64,000 nucleotides of DNA, taken from the NCBI GenBank assembly GCA_045104975.1, contig JBGCCY010000124.1:5802-69801 (forward strand), read 5' to 3'. The translations under genes and the position numbers were made by a program. Under the pieces are notes generated by a model that saw nothing but the letters and a program-made list of their open reading frames with translations, was not told the DNA's origin and did not search any database. The stretch comes from CAJQQY01 sp045104975 (GTDB taxonomy: Bacteria > Bacteroidota > Bacteroidia > Chitinophagales > Saprospiraceae). Shown here in pieces: positions 34,108-42,803 of the stretch (positions within the stretch are counted from its first letter, which is position 1; each line of letters starts with the position of its first letter).

Positions 34108-34142
34108 CAGAGGCACGAAATATTTTATATTTTGTACCTCTG
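34108..34142. repeat. 16-bp stem hairpin
   Basis: CAGAGGCACGAAATAT (34108-34123), loop TTT, ATATTTTGTACCTCTG (34127-34142). The two mismatches are both of the G-T kind, so an RNA stem would be complete. It is 38 bp after the T9SS gene stop, with no T run after it. Confidence 0.6.
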
Positions 34143-34241
34143 GTACTCGAATGATGTACATTTTGTTTTTATTTTTCACCCATATTCCGTCTCTCTGAGA
34201 CTCCACTAAAAAAATGCAGGGTAGAGAATTTTAAGAAAATC

Positions 34242-34290
34242 AAAAAGAAACCCTGAGAATTAAACTAATAATTCTCAGGGTTTTCTTTTT
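34242..34290. terminator. Bidirectional terminator
   Basis: AAAAAGAAACCCTGAGAATT and AATTCTCAGGGTTTTCTTTTT flank a short loop, with A and T tracts on both sides. It serves the convergent T9SS gene (plus) and cphA (minus). Confidence 0.88.
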
Positions 34291-34313
34291 GGAAAAAAAT
34301 ATTTTAACTCACT

Positions 34314-36950
34314 TTATGAAGTGACATTATCATATAATTCATTCGCTTCCTTCTCCTTAAAACTTTGCACCAATTTCAAGGCATCAGGTACCACATCGCT
34401 ACAAATTACAATGAGTGATCCAGGAACTGCATTCGTAATGGCATGAGTGATCGCCTCTTCTTCACTTGGAATAATAGATATTTTTTTGTTAGGGTCATGT
34501 TTTTTGATTCCATTCGAAAGCATATCAATTAATTCTTCTTCTGTTTTTCCTCGAAGGTTTTTGTCTTGTCGAATGATTATTTCATCAAACATGATGGCAG
34601 CCATTTTTCCCATGCCTTCATTATCTTCTGCTCTTCGATCGCCGATACCAGCAATGATTCCCACCTTAGGTGTTCCTTCCAAATTCGAAATAAAATTATG
34701 CAAGGCAGACATACCTGCCTCATTGTGCGCATAGTCAAGAAGGACTGAGAAATTTTTAAATTTGAAAAGATTTAATCTTCCAGGAGTTTGTGCAGGCGAA
34801 GGAATAAATGATTCGATGGCCATTTTAATTTCCCTTAAATCAAAGCCTCGAATAAATCCAGTCAAGACAGCCGGCAAAACATTTTGAATCATAAATCGAG
34901 CTTTTCCACCAAAAGTCAATGGAACATTTACGACTTTGGCAACTCGCATTTTCCAAGTGCCTTTGCAAATCGTAACGAACCCATCTTCATAAATAGCAGA
35001 AAGTCCGTTTCTAGCAGCATGTGCTTTGATACGTTCATTATTTTCATCCATAGAAAATAAGGCAATATTGCATTCGAGATTTTTTCTCATATCATAAACC
35101 AAATCGTCATCAGCATTTAAGATAGCATAACCGTCTGGCATAACCGTTTCGGGAACAACTCCTTTAAGCCTTGCCATTTGTTCTACGGTATTGATACCTC
35201 TCAAACCTAAATGATCAGGTGCAATATTTGTAACGATAGCAATATCACATTTCTTAAATCCAAGACCAGATCGAAGCAAACCTCCTCTTGCCGTTTCCAA
35301 AACAGCAAAGTCAATAGTCGGATCTTTTAAAACAAACTCAGCACTTCCAGGTCCTGTACAATCTCCTTTATCGAGCATATGATTTTGAATATAAATACCA
35401 TCCGAAGTAGTGTATCCAACTTTGTGTCCCATCATTTTTACCATGTGGGCAATCAGTCGAGTAGTGGTGGTTTTTCCATTAGTACCTGTGATGGCAACGA
35501 TAGGAATTCTTGCAGTTGAACCATGAGGATAAAGCATATCCATGACATGTGCAGCAACGTTTCGAGGCAATCCATCAGTAGGAGCGAGGTGCATTCTAAA
35601 TCCAGGGCCAGCGTTTACTTCGAGGACTGCGCCACCTGTTTCTGAAACAGGTTTTGAAATATCTGTGGTCATCAAATCGATGCCACAAATATTTAAGCCA
35701 ATCACTTTCGCAATTCGTTCCGCCATAAAAATATTGGTTGGGTGAACGATATCAGTTACATCTGTAGCAGTTCCTCCTGTGCTTAAATTAGCGGTATCTT
35801 TTAGGTTTACAATTTCCCCATCTTTGATGACAGAGTCTAAATCATATCCTTTTTCTTTTAAAATATTAGTGGTCATCTCATTGACAGTTATCATTGTCAA
35901 TACTTTTTCATGACCAAAACCTCGGCGTGGATCTTTGTTCACTTCATCGATTAGTTCTTGTACTGTAGATTTCCCATCACCAATAACATGAGCAGGAGTT
36001 CTCTTCGCAGCTGCCACCAATTTGTAGTCGATCACTAAAAGTCGATAATCATCACCTGTGATATATTTTTCAACAATAACACTTCGAGAAACTTTTTTCG
36101 CAGCTTCAAATCCAATCAATGCTTCGTCCCAATTTTGTATATTGATGGTGATTCCTCGTCCATGATTTCCATTGATCGGCTTGATGACGAGTGGGTAACC
36201 AATATCGTCAATTGCGTCTTGAAGACCTCTTTCTGATCTGATAATTTCTCCTTCGGGAACAGCAATATTAGCTTGCTTGAGAAGGTGTTTAGTATCTTCT
36301 TTGTCGCAAGCAATTTCAACTCCGATGCTGCTAGTATCACTTGAAACGGTTGCTTGAATTCTTTTTTGATTGATGCCATAACCGATTTGGCAAAGAGAAT
36401 ATTTATTCAATCTAATCCAAGGCATACCTCGATTAACTGCTTCCTCAATGATTGATCCAGTACTTGGCCCCAATCTTTCTGCTTCTCGGATTTCTCTCAT
36501 TTCTCGAATATCATCTTCGAGATCATATTCTTCTCCTTCTGATAAAGCTAGGGCAATTCTTACTGCAGCCTTGGCAGCATACCTTCCAACTTTTTCTTCG
36601 AGATAACTAAAAACTACACTATAAACTCCTTCCTTCCCATATCCTCTTGTTCGCCCAAATCCAACTTCCATATCTGCTAGACTTTGAATTTCTAAAGCAA
36701 TATGTTCGATTACATGCCCCATCCAAGTTCCTTCTTCTACTCTTTGGAAAAACCCTCCAGCTGTTCCAACCGAGCAACGATGTTCGTACATTCCTGGGAA
36801 CATTTTTTTTAGGTTTTCAAGAAACCCGTCAATCTTATTGGTTGGTTTTTGTTCATACTCCTCCAAGTCCAAAGTCATGACAATTAGTTTATGTCTTCTG
36901 ATTGACCAGTAGTTTGGACCTCGCATGGCGCGGATTTCGATAATTCTCAT
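34314..36950 (-). CDS. cphA: Cyanophycin synthetase
   Basis: Cytosolic enzyme of 878 residues that polymerises L-aspartate and L-arginine into cyanophycin using ATP. The N-terminal family domain (residues 1-160) starts MRIIEIRAMRGPNYWS. The ATP-grasp domain (about 215-480) has VIKPINGNHGRGI (255-267) and EVNAGPGFRMH (444-454). The Mur-ligase-like domain begins at GTNGKTTTT (489-497), with DYAHNEAG near the C-terminal third. All are hallmarks of CphA1, and the length is typical. It is divergent from cphB across 110 bp, so the two promoters share that gap. A bidirectional terminator ends it. Confidence 0.95.
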   Translation of the reverse strand: MRIIEIRAMRGPNYWSIRRHKLIVMTLDLEEYEQKPTNKIDGFLENLKKMFPGMYEHRCSVGTAGGFFQRVEEGTWMGHVIEHIALEIQSLADMEVGFGRTRGYGKEGVYSVVFSYLEEKVGRYAAKAAVRIALALSEGEEYDLEDDIREMREIREAERLGPSTGSIIEEAVNRGMPWIRLNKYSLCQIGYGINQKRIQATVSSDTSSIGVEIACDKEDTKHLLKQANIAVPEGEIIRSERGLQDAIDDIGYPLVIKPINGNHGRGITINIQNWDEALIGFEAAKKVSRSVIVEKYITGDDYRLLVIDYKLVAAAKRTPAHVIGDGKSTVQELIDEVNKDPRRGFGHEKVLTMITVNEMTTNILKEKGYDLDSVIKDGEIVNLKDTANLSTGGTATDVTDIVHPTNIFMAERIAKVIGLNICGIDLMTTDISKPVSETGGAVLEVNAGPGFRMHLAPTDGLPRNVAAHVMDMLYPHGSTARIPIVAITGTNGKTTTTRLIAHMVKMMGHKVGYTTSDGIYIQNHMLDKGDCTGPGSAEFVLKDPTIDFAVLETARGGLLRSGLGFKKCDIAIVTNIAPDHLGLRGINTVEQMARLKGVVPETVMPDGYAILNADDDLVYDMRKNLECNIALFSMDENNERIKAHAARNGLSAIYEDGFVTICKGTWKMRVAKVVNVPLTFGGKARFMIQNVLPAVLTGFIRGFDLREIKMAIESFIPSPAQTPGRLNLFKFKNFSVLLDYAHNEAGMSALHNFISNLEGTPKVGIIAGIGDRRAEDNEGMGKMAAIMFDEIIIRQDKNLRGKTEEELIDMLSNGIKKHDPNKKISIIPSEEEAITHAITNAVPGSLIVICSDVVPDALKLVQSFKEKEANELYDNVTS

Positions 36951-37060
36951 ATTTATGTAGGTTTTACGTTTAAAAAATATTTCTAAACATAAAATAAATA
37001 ATTGGCATAGTTTCTAATGTTTATTGATTTATTTTGCAGAAAATTTAAATACCATAGAAC

Positions 37061-37918
37061 ATGACAAAAAAAGGGATACTTATTCCAATCGGTGGAAATG
37101 AAGATAAAGGACCAGAAGTAAATGAATCGTATAATCTCGATTTTGTAAAAGATGGAATCCTAAGTAGAGTGGTCAGAGAAAGCGGAGGAGTGGATGCGAA
37201 GATTCTCGTCATCCCTACTGCTTCTCGAATTCCAGTTGAGGTTGGAGGAAATTATATGAAGGCTTTTGGAGGCTTAGGATGTACTGATGTGACTGTTTTA
37301 AATATCACAGATAGGGAACATGCTGAAAAACCAGCATGGCTTCAATTAGTAGAAGAGGCAGATTGCATTATGTTTTCGGGAGGTGATCAATCTCGGATTG
37401 TGGACATCATCGGTCAGTCTTCCATGCATAAAATATTGACTCGAAGATATGAAGAGGAGGGGTTGGTCATTGCAGGAACGAGTGCCGGAGCAATGGCGAT
37501 GTCAACAGAAATGATTTCGGGAGGGAGTAGTAGTGAGGCATTGGTAAAAGGTGCAGTCGATATGAGAGATGGAATGAATTTTATTCCAAATCTAATTATT
37601 GATACCCATTTTATTAAAAGAGGAAGGTTTGGAAGAATGGCAGAAGCGGTGGCTAGACATCCTAAATTGTTAGGAGTTGGTTTGGCGGAGGATACTGGTT
37701 TGGTGATTAGAGACTCCAATCATTTTACGGTGATCGGTTCTGGGATGGTGATTATTTTTGATCCAAGTGATTTGGAACATAATAATGAAAAGATATTGCC
37801 AGAAGGAATGCCGATGACGATGGCAAATCTTAGAGTTCATGTTTTAGCAAATAGTGATACTTTTACCATTGATAAAAAAGAAATTCATGTATTGCCGATT
37901 GATGCGGAATTTGAATGA
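37061..37918 (+). CDS. cphB: Cyanophycinase
   Basis: S51-family serine exopeptidase of 285 residues that degrades cyanophycin to beta-Asp-Arg dipeptides. IPIGGNEDKG (residues 8-17), FSGGDQSR (105-112) and the nucleophile elbow GTSAGAM (139-145, Ser141) are intact, as is the later GVGLAEDTGLV. No signal peptide, so it is the intracellular type that acts on the cell's own granules. It is divergent from cphA, and an Ntn-type isoaspartyl peptidase gene lies 3.8 kb further on, giving a full degradation route. It ends in a strong terminator. Confidence 0.95.
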   Translation: MTKKGILIPIGGNEDKGPEVNESYNLDFVKDGILSRVVRESGGVDAKILVIPTASRIPVEVGGNYMKAFGGLGCTDVTVLNITDREHAEKPAWLQLVEEADCIMFSGGDQSRIVDIIGQSSMHKILTRRYEEEGLVIAGTSAGAMAMSTEMISGGSSSEALVKGAVDMRDGMNFIPNLIIDTHFIKRGRFGRMAEAVARHPKLLGVGLAEDTGLVIRDSNHFTVIGSGMVIIFDPSDLEHNNEKILPEGMPMTMANLRVHVLANSDTFTIDKKEIHVLPIDAEFE

Positions 37919-37978
37919 TACAGATTTAGGTATATTCAATAAACTGTATCAAGTTAATCAATCTTTGATGACGTGATC

Positions 37979-38018
37979 AAAAAGTCTTTATCATTTAAAA
38001 AAATGATAAAGACTTTTT
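37979..38018. terminator. Bidirectional terminator
   Basis: AAAAAGTCTTTATCATTT (37979-37996), loop of four A, AAATGATAAAGACTTTTT (38001-38018); perfect 18-bp stem. It separates cphB from the convergent fibre gene. Confidence 0.92.
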
Positions 38019-38041
38019 GCATTTAATATTTTAGATAAATT

Positions 38042-40225
38042 TTACTTCGATCTTGGATTCATCTTTTTGGCATGTTCTAGTACGGAACTATAGTAAACCA
38101 CCAATTGATCCAGATTCTCTTTTGTTGGATTGTCTAAGGTTTCTTCTAGCAGAGGGAAAAGAGAAAAATCAAAGTTGTGTTCGGTTAGAATAGATTTATT
38201 TTCTTTTATGATTTGTTCAAGCGACTTACCTTGGAAATCAATTTTTAATTGATCATTAAGAGATGCAGCCGTTGTTTGGTTGTTTTGTACACTAGGCACG
38301 GCAGAGTTGTTTTCAAAAAAAGCAGGATCATAATTTTTGTTAGTTTCTGCTATCGCAATTTGCATTTGGTTAATTACTTGCTGCATTTGTTCTACGACAC
38401 CAACTAAATCATTCGTATTTAATCCGACAGCGGTATTGATAAAACTGAATAAATCATCCCCATCATAATCTGACCAGGCAACACCAACGATTCGAGCATA
38501 GTCTCCAGTTTTCATAGAATTTGGATTAACGGCGATAGCCATTCCTTCCCCATTTCCTGAAGGTAAAATATAATCTCCTCGATTAACTTTCCCCATTACT
38601 TTAACTGGAACTTGGCCCATGAATGCGATTCGTTCGTAGAGATATTCTTTATCAGTATCAGGCATGGCTCCGCTGATCATAGGATTTGCGGAGACCACCA
38701 TGAATCTTTCTGCCTCAATAAATGTTTTTGAAACTCTTCCTCCTTTCATACCTACGACATCTCCCAATGTCATTAATTCTTCATGATCTACTTTTTCTAA
38801 AAACTCAGCATAGTCAGCTCCTCCAGATTCAAAAGCAACACCAAGGTTAAGTTCGTTGTAAGTGATGTATCCTCCAAGTTGAATTCCGTCAACAGTCATG
38901 TCCATAAAACTCCAAATGGCATCATCACAATCACCAGTCACACAGGCTCCTGAAGCAGCTGCGGCATTAATCCCAAAACGAATAATTGACATGACAAAGT
39001 CTAAGGTTAGGTTATACGCTCCAAAAGCATATTCATTTACAAAGTAATCATTAGCGGCCACATTCGGTGCTGGTTGATCTTCATCTACTATCGCATCAAT
39101 GATGTCACCAATTCCTGGTACCTGTCCTATTGTAGCTTGGACTACATTTATTCCGATTCCTGTAAGTCCATTATTACCTTCTATTCTTCCTTTGACTTCG
39201 CCAGTACCTCCCCAGAATGAAATGTAATTGTTAGAGCGACTAGGGTCATCGGGATTGAGTTGAATGGCTATACCTTGCTGACCTCCTTGTACTCTTAGTG
39301 GATAAGCTAGGTATTCAGACTGAGAAGAGTTAGGCATTTCTGCGTCAATAATAACTTGATTATTATGATTAGTGATACCATCTACAGTCAACTGTCCAGA
39401 TAGTTGGGTTTGAAATTCATCATTGACAAAAAGTTCATTATTGATATTTGTTTTACCATCAACGTCTAGTGTACCCGAAAGTGTAGTTGGACTATTTGCA
39501 GTAACTGTTAAATTGTTGTTTAGTGTACTGATACCATCTACATTTAAAGTACCAGATAAATTAGTCGCTGCACTTTGAGTAACGTTTACATTATTATTGA
39601 AATTACTGATGCCATCTACGTTTAATAGATTCAGATTGGTATTTTGATGAACAATAAGATTTTGAAATTCGCCGTCCGTAAAATAAGCGGTGCCTTCGAC
39701 ATATAAGTCTCCAGTTAATGTGGTGGTGCTACCATTGTTGACATTTAGCGTGTTGTTGAGATTAGTTTCGCCATCTACATCTAGCGTAGAGGTTGCTACG
39801 ATTTCACGATGCTTGACATAAGGAATATAGGTTAAGGATTGTTCACTAAATGGAATGAATCCATTTCCATCTTCCAGATCTATTTCGACAATAAGCGTTT
39901 TATCATCACTCCAGTAAATTTGGTTAAATTGGTTAGCTGTGCCTCCACTTACGTCACCTTGTCCAATCATTAAATTGATCATTCCAAAAGGATCAGTTTC
40001 GGTTTTATGTGTTTCTTGATATTCGTCAATGCCGTTATTATTGATGATCGTAAATCTTACTTCCAAACTTGCATTTGGAAGGTTACTCGCAGGTATATCG
40101 ACGCCCGGAATTTCTTGTGGATTATTATCAATAATTACAGCTTGATAAGAGATACCATCTATTTGTGCATTAGCAGAAATGGTGAAAAATATAAAAAGAA
40201 GGAAGGAAAATATTTTATTATTCAT
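38042..40225 (-). CDS. Secreted fibre-like protein with beta-repeats and a G2-type chaperone-like domain
   Basis: Protein of 727 residues with a signal peptide (MNNKIFSFLLFIFFTISANA). Residues ~140-300 contain at least five repeats of about 24-30 residues of the form LSGTLNVDGISTLNNNLTV, which suggests a beta-helical or trimeric shaft. The C-terminal region has GGADYAEFLEKVDH, then DVVGMKGGRVSKTF, VVSANPMISGA and FMGQVPVKVMGKVNRGDYIL, resembling the peptidase G2/intramolecular-chaperone domain of phage tail-fibre proteins. The end is a charged helical segment without a T9SS domain. It is probably a trimeric surface appendage; whether it self-cleaves cannot be told. It is third in a minus-strand run with a barrel protein and a T9SS protein. 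Confidence 0.65.
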   Translation of the reverse strand: MNNKIFSFLLFIFFTISANAQIDGISYQAVIIDNNPQEIPGVDIPASNLPNASLEVRFTIINNNGIDEYQETHKTETDPFGMINLMIGQGDVSGGTANQFNQIYWSDDKTLIVEIDLEDGNGFIPFSEQSLTYIPYVKHREIVATSTLDVDGETNLNNTLNVNNGSTTTLTGDLYVEGTAYFTDGEFQNLIVHQNTNLNLLNVDGISNFNNNVNVTQSAATNLSGTLNVDGISTLNNNLTVTANSPTTLSGTLDVDGKTNINNELFVNDEFQTQLSGQLTVDGITNHNNQVIIDAEMPNSSQSEYLAYPLRVQGGQQGIAIQLNPDDPSRSNNYISFWGGTGEVKGRIEGNNGLTGIGINVVQATIGQVPGIGDIIDAIVDEDQPAPNVAANDYFVNEYAFGAYNLTLDFVMSIIRFGINAAAASGACVTGDCDDAIWSFMDMTVDGIQLGGYITYNELNLGVAFESGGADYAEFLEKVDHEELMTLGDVVGMKGGRVSKTFIEAERFMVVSANPMISGAMPDTDKEYLYERIAFMGQVPVKVMGKVNRGDYILPSGNGEGMAIAVNPNSMKTGDYARIVGVAWSDYDGDDLFSFINTAVGLNTNDLVGVVEQMQQVINQMQIAIAETNKNYDPAFFENNSAVPSVQNNQTTAASLNDQLKIDFQGKSLEQIIKENKSILTEHNFDFSLFPLLEETLDNPTKENLDQLVVYYSSVLEHAKKMNPRSK

Positions 40226-40314
40226 GATATTTTAAATTTTAAAAAAAGAATAAGAAAGTGCTTCTATTCGGTGAGCATAACATTTGTAACGGTCAATATT
40301 TGTTTCTATTGGTT

Positions 40315-40965
40315 TTAAAATGGACAGTAAACATTTGTAATGTTAATTAAAAATCCGATGCTAAATTGATGTGCCAGTAATTTTAAATGTTCATTATCAT
40401 TTCCTGAACCTTGTGAATTAAGCAGAGAATATCCAAACTGATATTGAAAACAAATAGCAGACTTTCTGGACAATTCATAACTCGCAAGTGGCCCTGCCCA
40501 AAGCATAAGATTCAATGAATTATATTCATCAGAACCACGGATGTCAAAGGTTTGATTATTGATTACTTGAGTACCTCTGATCAGATATTCTGCGCCAATA
40601 TTTCCAGAGAAGGAGATGGAAAAATCCTGAGCCTCCAGAAATTTAAAATCGAGTCCAGTACGCAAACCGGCATAGGTCAAATCCCACTCAAAGAAATTAT
40701 TTAAGCGAGGATCACTTCCTATTGCACCATAGTTATTCCAGCTTGCACCATAGGTAAAAAAGAGACTACCATGATTCATGAGATATCGATTACCAATTCC
40801 AAAATGGAATTTTCCAACTGATTGTAAATTTTCTAAAGCAACTCCCTCGGAGTTTTCGTATTGAAAATTTGAAAGGGTCGCGCCAGTTTTAAGAAATAAC
40901 TGTTGAGCATTCGTGAACTGAATCCCTGCCATAAAAAGAAGGAGTGTAAGTAAGCATGTTTTCAT
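40315..40965 (-). CDS. Outer-membrane beta-barrel protein
   Basis: Protein of 216 residues with signal peptide (MKTCLLTLLLFMAGIQFTNA). The mature part has barrel-like strands (QLFLKTGATLSNFQYE, FHFGIGNRYLM, GSLFFTYGASWNNYG, FSISFSGNIGAEYLI, HQFSIGFLINI). It has no plug or lipobox. Its ATG overlaps the stop of the upstream T9SS gene (ATGA at 40962-40965), so translation is coupled. It may be the membrane anchor or exporter partner for the neighbouring secreted proteins; that is inference from context only. Confidence 0.72.
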   Translation of the reverse strand: MKTCLLTLLLFMAGIQFTNAQQLFLKTGATLSNFQYENSEGVALENLQSVGKFHFGIGNRYLMNHGSLFFTYGASWNNYGAIGSDPRLNNFFEWDLTYAGLRTGLDFKFLEAQDFSISFSGNIGAEYLIRGTQVINNQTFDIRGSDEYNSLNLMLWAGPLASYELSRKSAICFQYQFGYSLLNSQGSGNDNEHLKLLAHQFSIGFLINITNVYCPF

Positions 40966-41459
40966 TTGTATCGTATTAATTTTACTGCAAATGTCTGGGA
41001 ACGCATTTGCCCTCTAAGCACATAAGTACCTATCGGAAGATTAGAAAATTGGAGTGTTAAATTTTCACTAGGGGCAAATTTTTCTTGATATATCAACTGC
41101 CCGAGGATATTGTGAAAAGAGATAATAATTTCATCAGTTAAGACTTCTTCAAAATCTAAGTTGATGGTTTCATCGAAAGGGTTGGGGTAGATGAAAACAT
41201 CTATTGTAGTATCAAACCCACTATTAATTAAGGCTGCTTTTACTGGTTGCAAAAACCCTTGTCTGAGTTGATGATTGTTTGCGTTATAAGTGTTTATTAC
41301 ACTAGCTTGGCCAATGGATTGTTGGAAAAAATAGCTTTTGTTATTGGTATAAATAAATTCAGAGCTTCCATGTATGCCTAGCGTTTGTTTCATCATGCTT
41401 TGTCCAAAACTTGATCCCCAAGCGAAAAAAACAAATATTAATATCGAGTAAACTTTCAT
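40962..41459 (-). CDS. Short T9SS type A sorting-domain protein
   Basis: Protein of about 165 residues from the ATG at 41459, which opens a signal peptide (MKVYSILIFVFFAWGSSFGQ); the frame extends 13 codons further upstream. A short region (QTLGIHGSSEFIYTNNKSYF, then FQQSIGQASVINTY and LRQGFLQPVKA) precedes the type A sorting domain (VFIYPNPFDETINLDFEE, FHNILGQLIYQ, LPIGTYVLRG). The small leader-plus-sorting-domain form, followed by a barrel and a fibre gene, is a combination I associate with Saprospiraceae-type genomes. It is the first gene of the run and overlaps the barrel gene by four bases. Confidence 0.78.
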   Translation of the reverse strand: MKVYSILIFVFFAWGSSFGQSMMKQTLGIHGSSEFIYTNNKSYFFQQSIGQASVINTYNANNHQLRQGFLQPVKAALINSGFDTTIDVFIYPNPFDETINLDFEEVLTDEIIISFHNILGQLIYQEKFAPSENLTLQFSNLPIGTYVLRGQMRSQTFAVKLIRYK

Positions 41460-41692
41460 GGTCGTATATTTTGGTAGAATTATTAAATTCAAGTCCATAT
41501 ATACTGAACCTTAAAAAGGTTACCCCTTGAGTATGAAAAAAAATAAGAAAAGAAGATTTTTTGAAGGTTTGTCTATAAATTGTTGCGAGAGCAGAGGAGT
41601 TATTAAATTAGAACTAGCACTTTTGAGGAGTAAATTAAAAGGAGGAAAAAAATAAAGACTGGGAAAAGTAGCGTAAAGTCGAAGCGTATTTT

Positions 41693-41733
41693 TTTATCAA
41701 AAAGTCCCTCTTTTAGGAGGACTTTTTGATAAA
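41693..41733 (-). terminator. Terminator after iaaA
   Basis: TTTATCAAAAAGTCCCTC, loop TTTTA, GGAGGACTTTTTGATAAA: an 18-bp stem with two central mismatches and T-rich flanks. It lies 18 bp beyond the stop of the minus-strand isoaspartyl peptidase gene. Confidence 0.85.
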
Positions 41734-41751
41734 CAAATATTGTAGATATTA

Positions 41752-42684
41752 TTATCGATAAATCTCCACCAAACTATGCTGCGCATTTTTCGATGCTCGA
41801 TACATTCCATCACAGTTAAATGGCATAGAAATATTTCCATATTTATCCATTGCAACGAGTCCACCATCACCACCAATCTCAGTTAATCGATCCATGATTG
41901 ATTCATTCACAGCATCTTCCAAGCTTAATCCTTTGTATTCCATTCGGCAAGAAACATCATAAGCAGTAACTGCTCTCATCAAATATTCACCACTTCCGGT
42001 GCAGGAGATCGCACAAGTTTTATTATTCGCATAAGTACCTAAACCGATGAGTGCGCTATCTCCAATTCGACCAAATTTTTTATTAGTCATTCCTCCTGTC
42101 GAAGTTCCTGCGGCAAGGTTGCCATCTTTATCCAAAGCAACAGCACCAACTGTTCCGAGATATTTTTTATCCTTTTTAGTGTGATCCAATTGGAAATTAT
42201 CTGTTCCTTTTATTTTTTGCCATTGATCAAATCTATGTTGGTCAAAGAAGTATTCATCAGATTCAAACTCAATTTCAAATCCTTTGGCAAATTCAGCAGC
42301 ACCTTCGCCCATCAATAAAATATGATCGGAATGATGCAAAACTTTAGTTGCTAAGGAAATTGGGTTTTTTAAATTTCTCACGGCAGCGACTGCGCCCGCG
42401 TGAAGACTTTTTCCATCCATGATACTAGCGTCCATTTCATGTTGACCTTTGGCATTAAATACTGCACCTCTTCCAGCATTAAATAATGGACTATTTTCCA
42501 ATTCAATAATGGCTGCTTCAACTGCTAGCATGGAAGATTTTCCTTCGAGCAAACAATCATATCCAGCTTGAAGTGCTCTGTCCAAAGCTGCTTTATAATT
42601 GGCTTCTTTTTCAGGTGTCATTTCTGATTTGAGAATGGTTCCTGCTCCGCCGTGAATGGCTATTCCGAAATTAGGGCTATTCAT
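41752..42684 (-). CDS. iaaA: Isoaspartyl peptidase / plant-type L-asparaginase
   Basis: Ntn-hydrolase of 310 residues that matures by autocleavage before Thr178 (GTVGAVALDKDGNLAAGTST region, quoted to 20 residues). HGGAG at residues 11-15 opens the fold, and NAGRGAVFN and DASIMDG complete the alpha subunit; GTGGM-like TSTGGMTNKKFGRIGD and GSGEYLMR mark the beta subunit. The family hydrolyses beta-aspartyl dipeptides and asparagine, and some members split the beta-Asp-Arg produced by cyanophycinase. No signal peptide, so cytosolic. The proximity to cphA/cphB suggests that role, by inference. TACTTTTG on the minus strand at 42701-42708 could be its -7 element. Confidence 0.9.
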   Translation of the reverse strand: MNSPNFGIAIHGGAGTILKSEMTPEKEANYKAALDRALQAGYDCLLEGKSSMLAVEAAIIELENSPLFNAGRGAVFNAKGQHEMDASIMDGKSLHAGAVAAVRNLKNPISLATKVLHHSDHILLMGEGAAEFAKGFEIEFESDEYFFDQHRFDQWQKIKGTDNFQLDHTKKDKKYLGTVGAVALDKDGNLAAGTSTGGMTNKKFGRIGDSALIGLGTYANNKTCAISCTGSGEYLMRAVTAYDVSCRMEYKGLSLEDAVNESIMDRLTEIGGDGGLVAMDKYGNISMPFNCDGMYRASKNAQHSLVEIYR

Positions 42685-42700
42685 TAGTTTTATTTTTTGG

Positions 42701-42708
42701 CAAAAGTA
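42701..42708 (-). promoter_or_regulatory. Possible -7 promoter element of iaaA
   Basis: On the minus strand the sequence reads TACTTTTG, an exact fit to TAnnTTTG, 16 bases before the iaaA ATG. No well-placed TTTG was found upstream, so this is weak. Confidence 0.3.
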
Positions 42709-42803
42709 AAACTAAGTTTTTGAAAAAATGAATCTATCAAGGATTCTCCAATTTAGATTTTTCTTTTGGAAAAGAGTTTAATTCGTATTCCATAGAATCC
42801 AAT

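Noticed and set aside
37002..37036. Possible cphB promoter (TTG … TTATTTTG)
   Set aside because: The -7 sequence misses the second base of TAnnTTTG and no TTTG is at the right distance.
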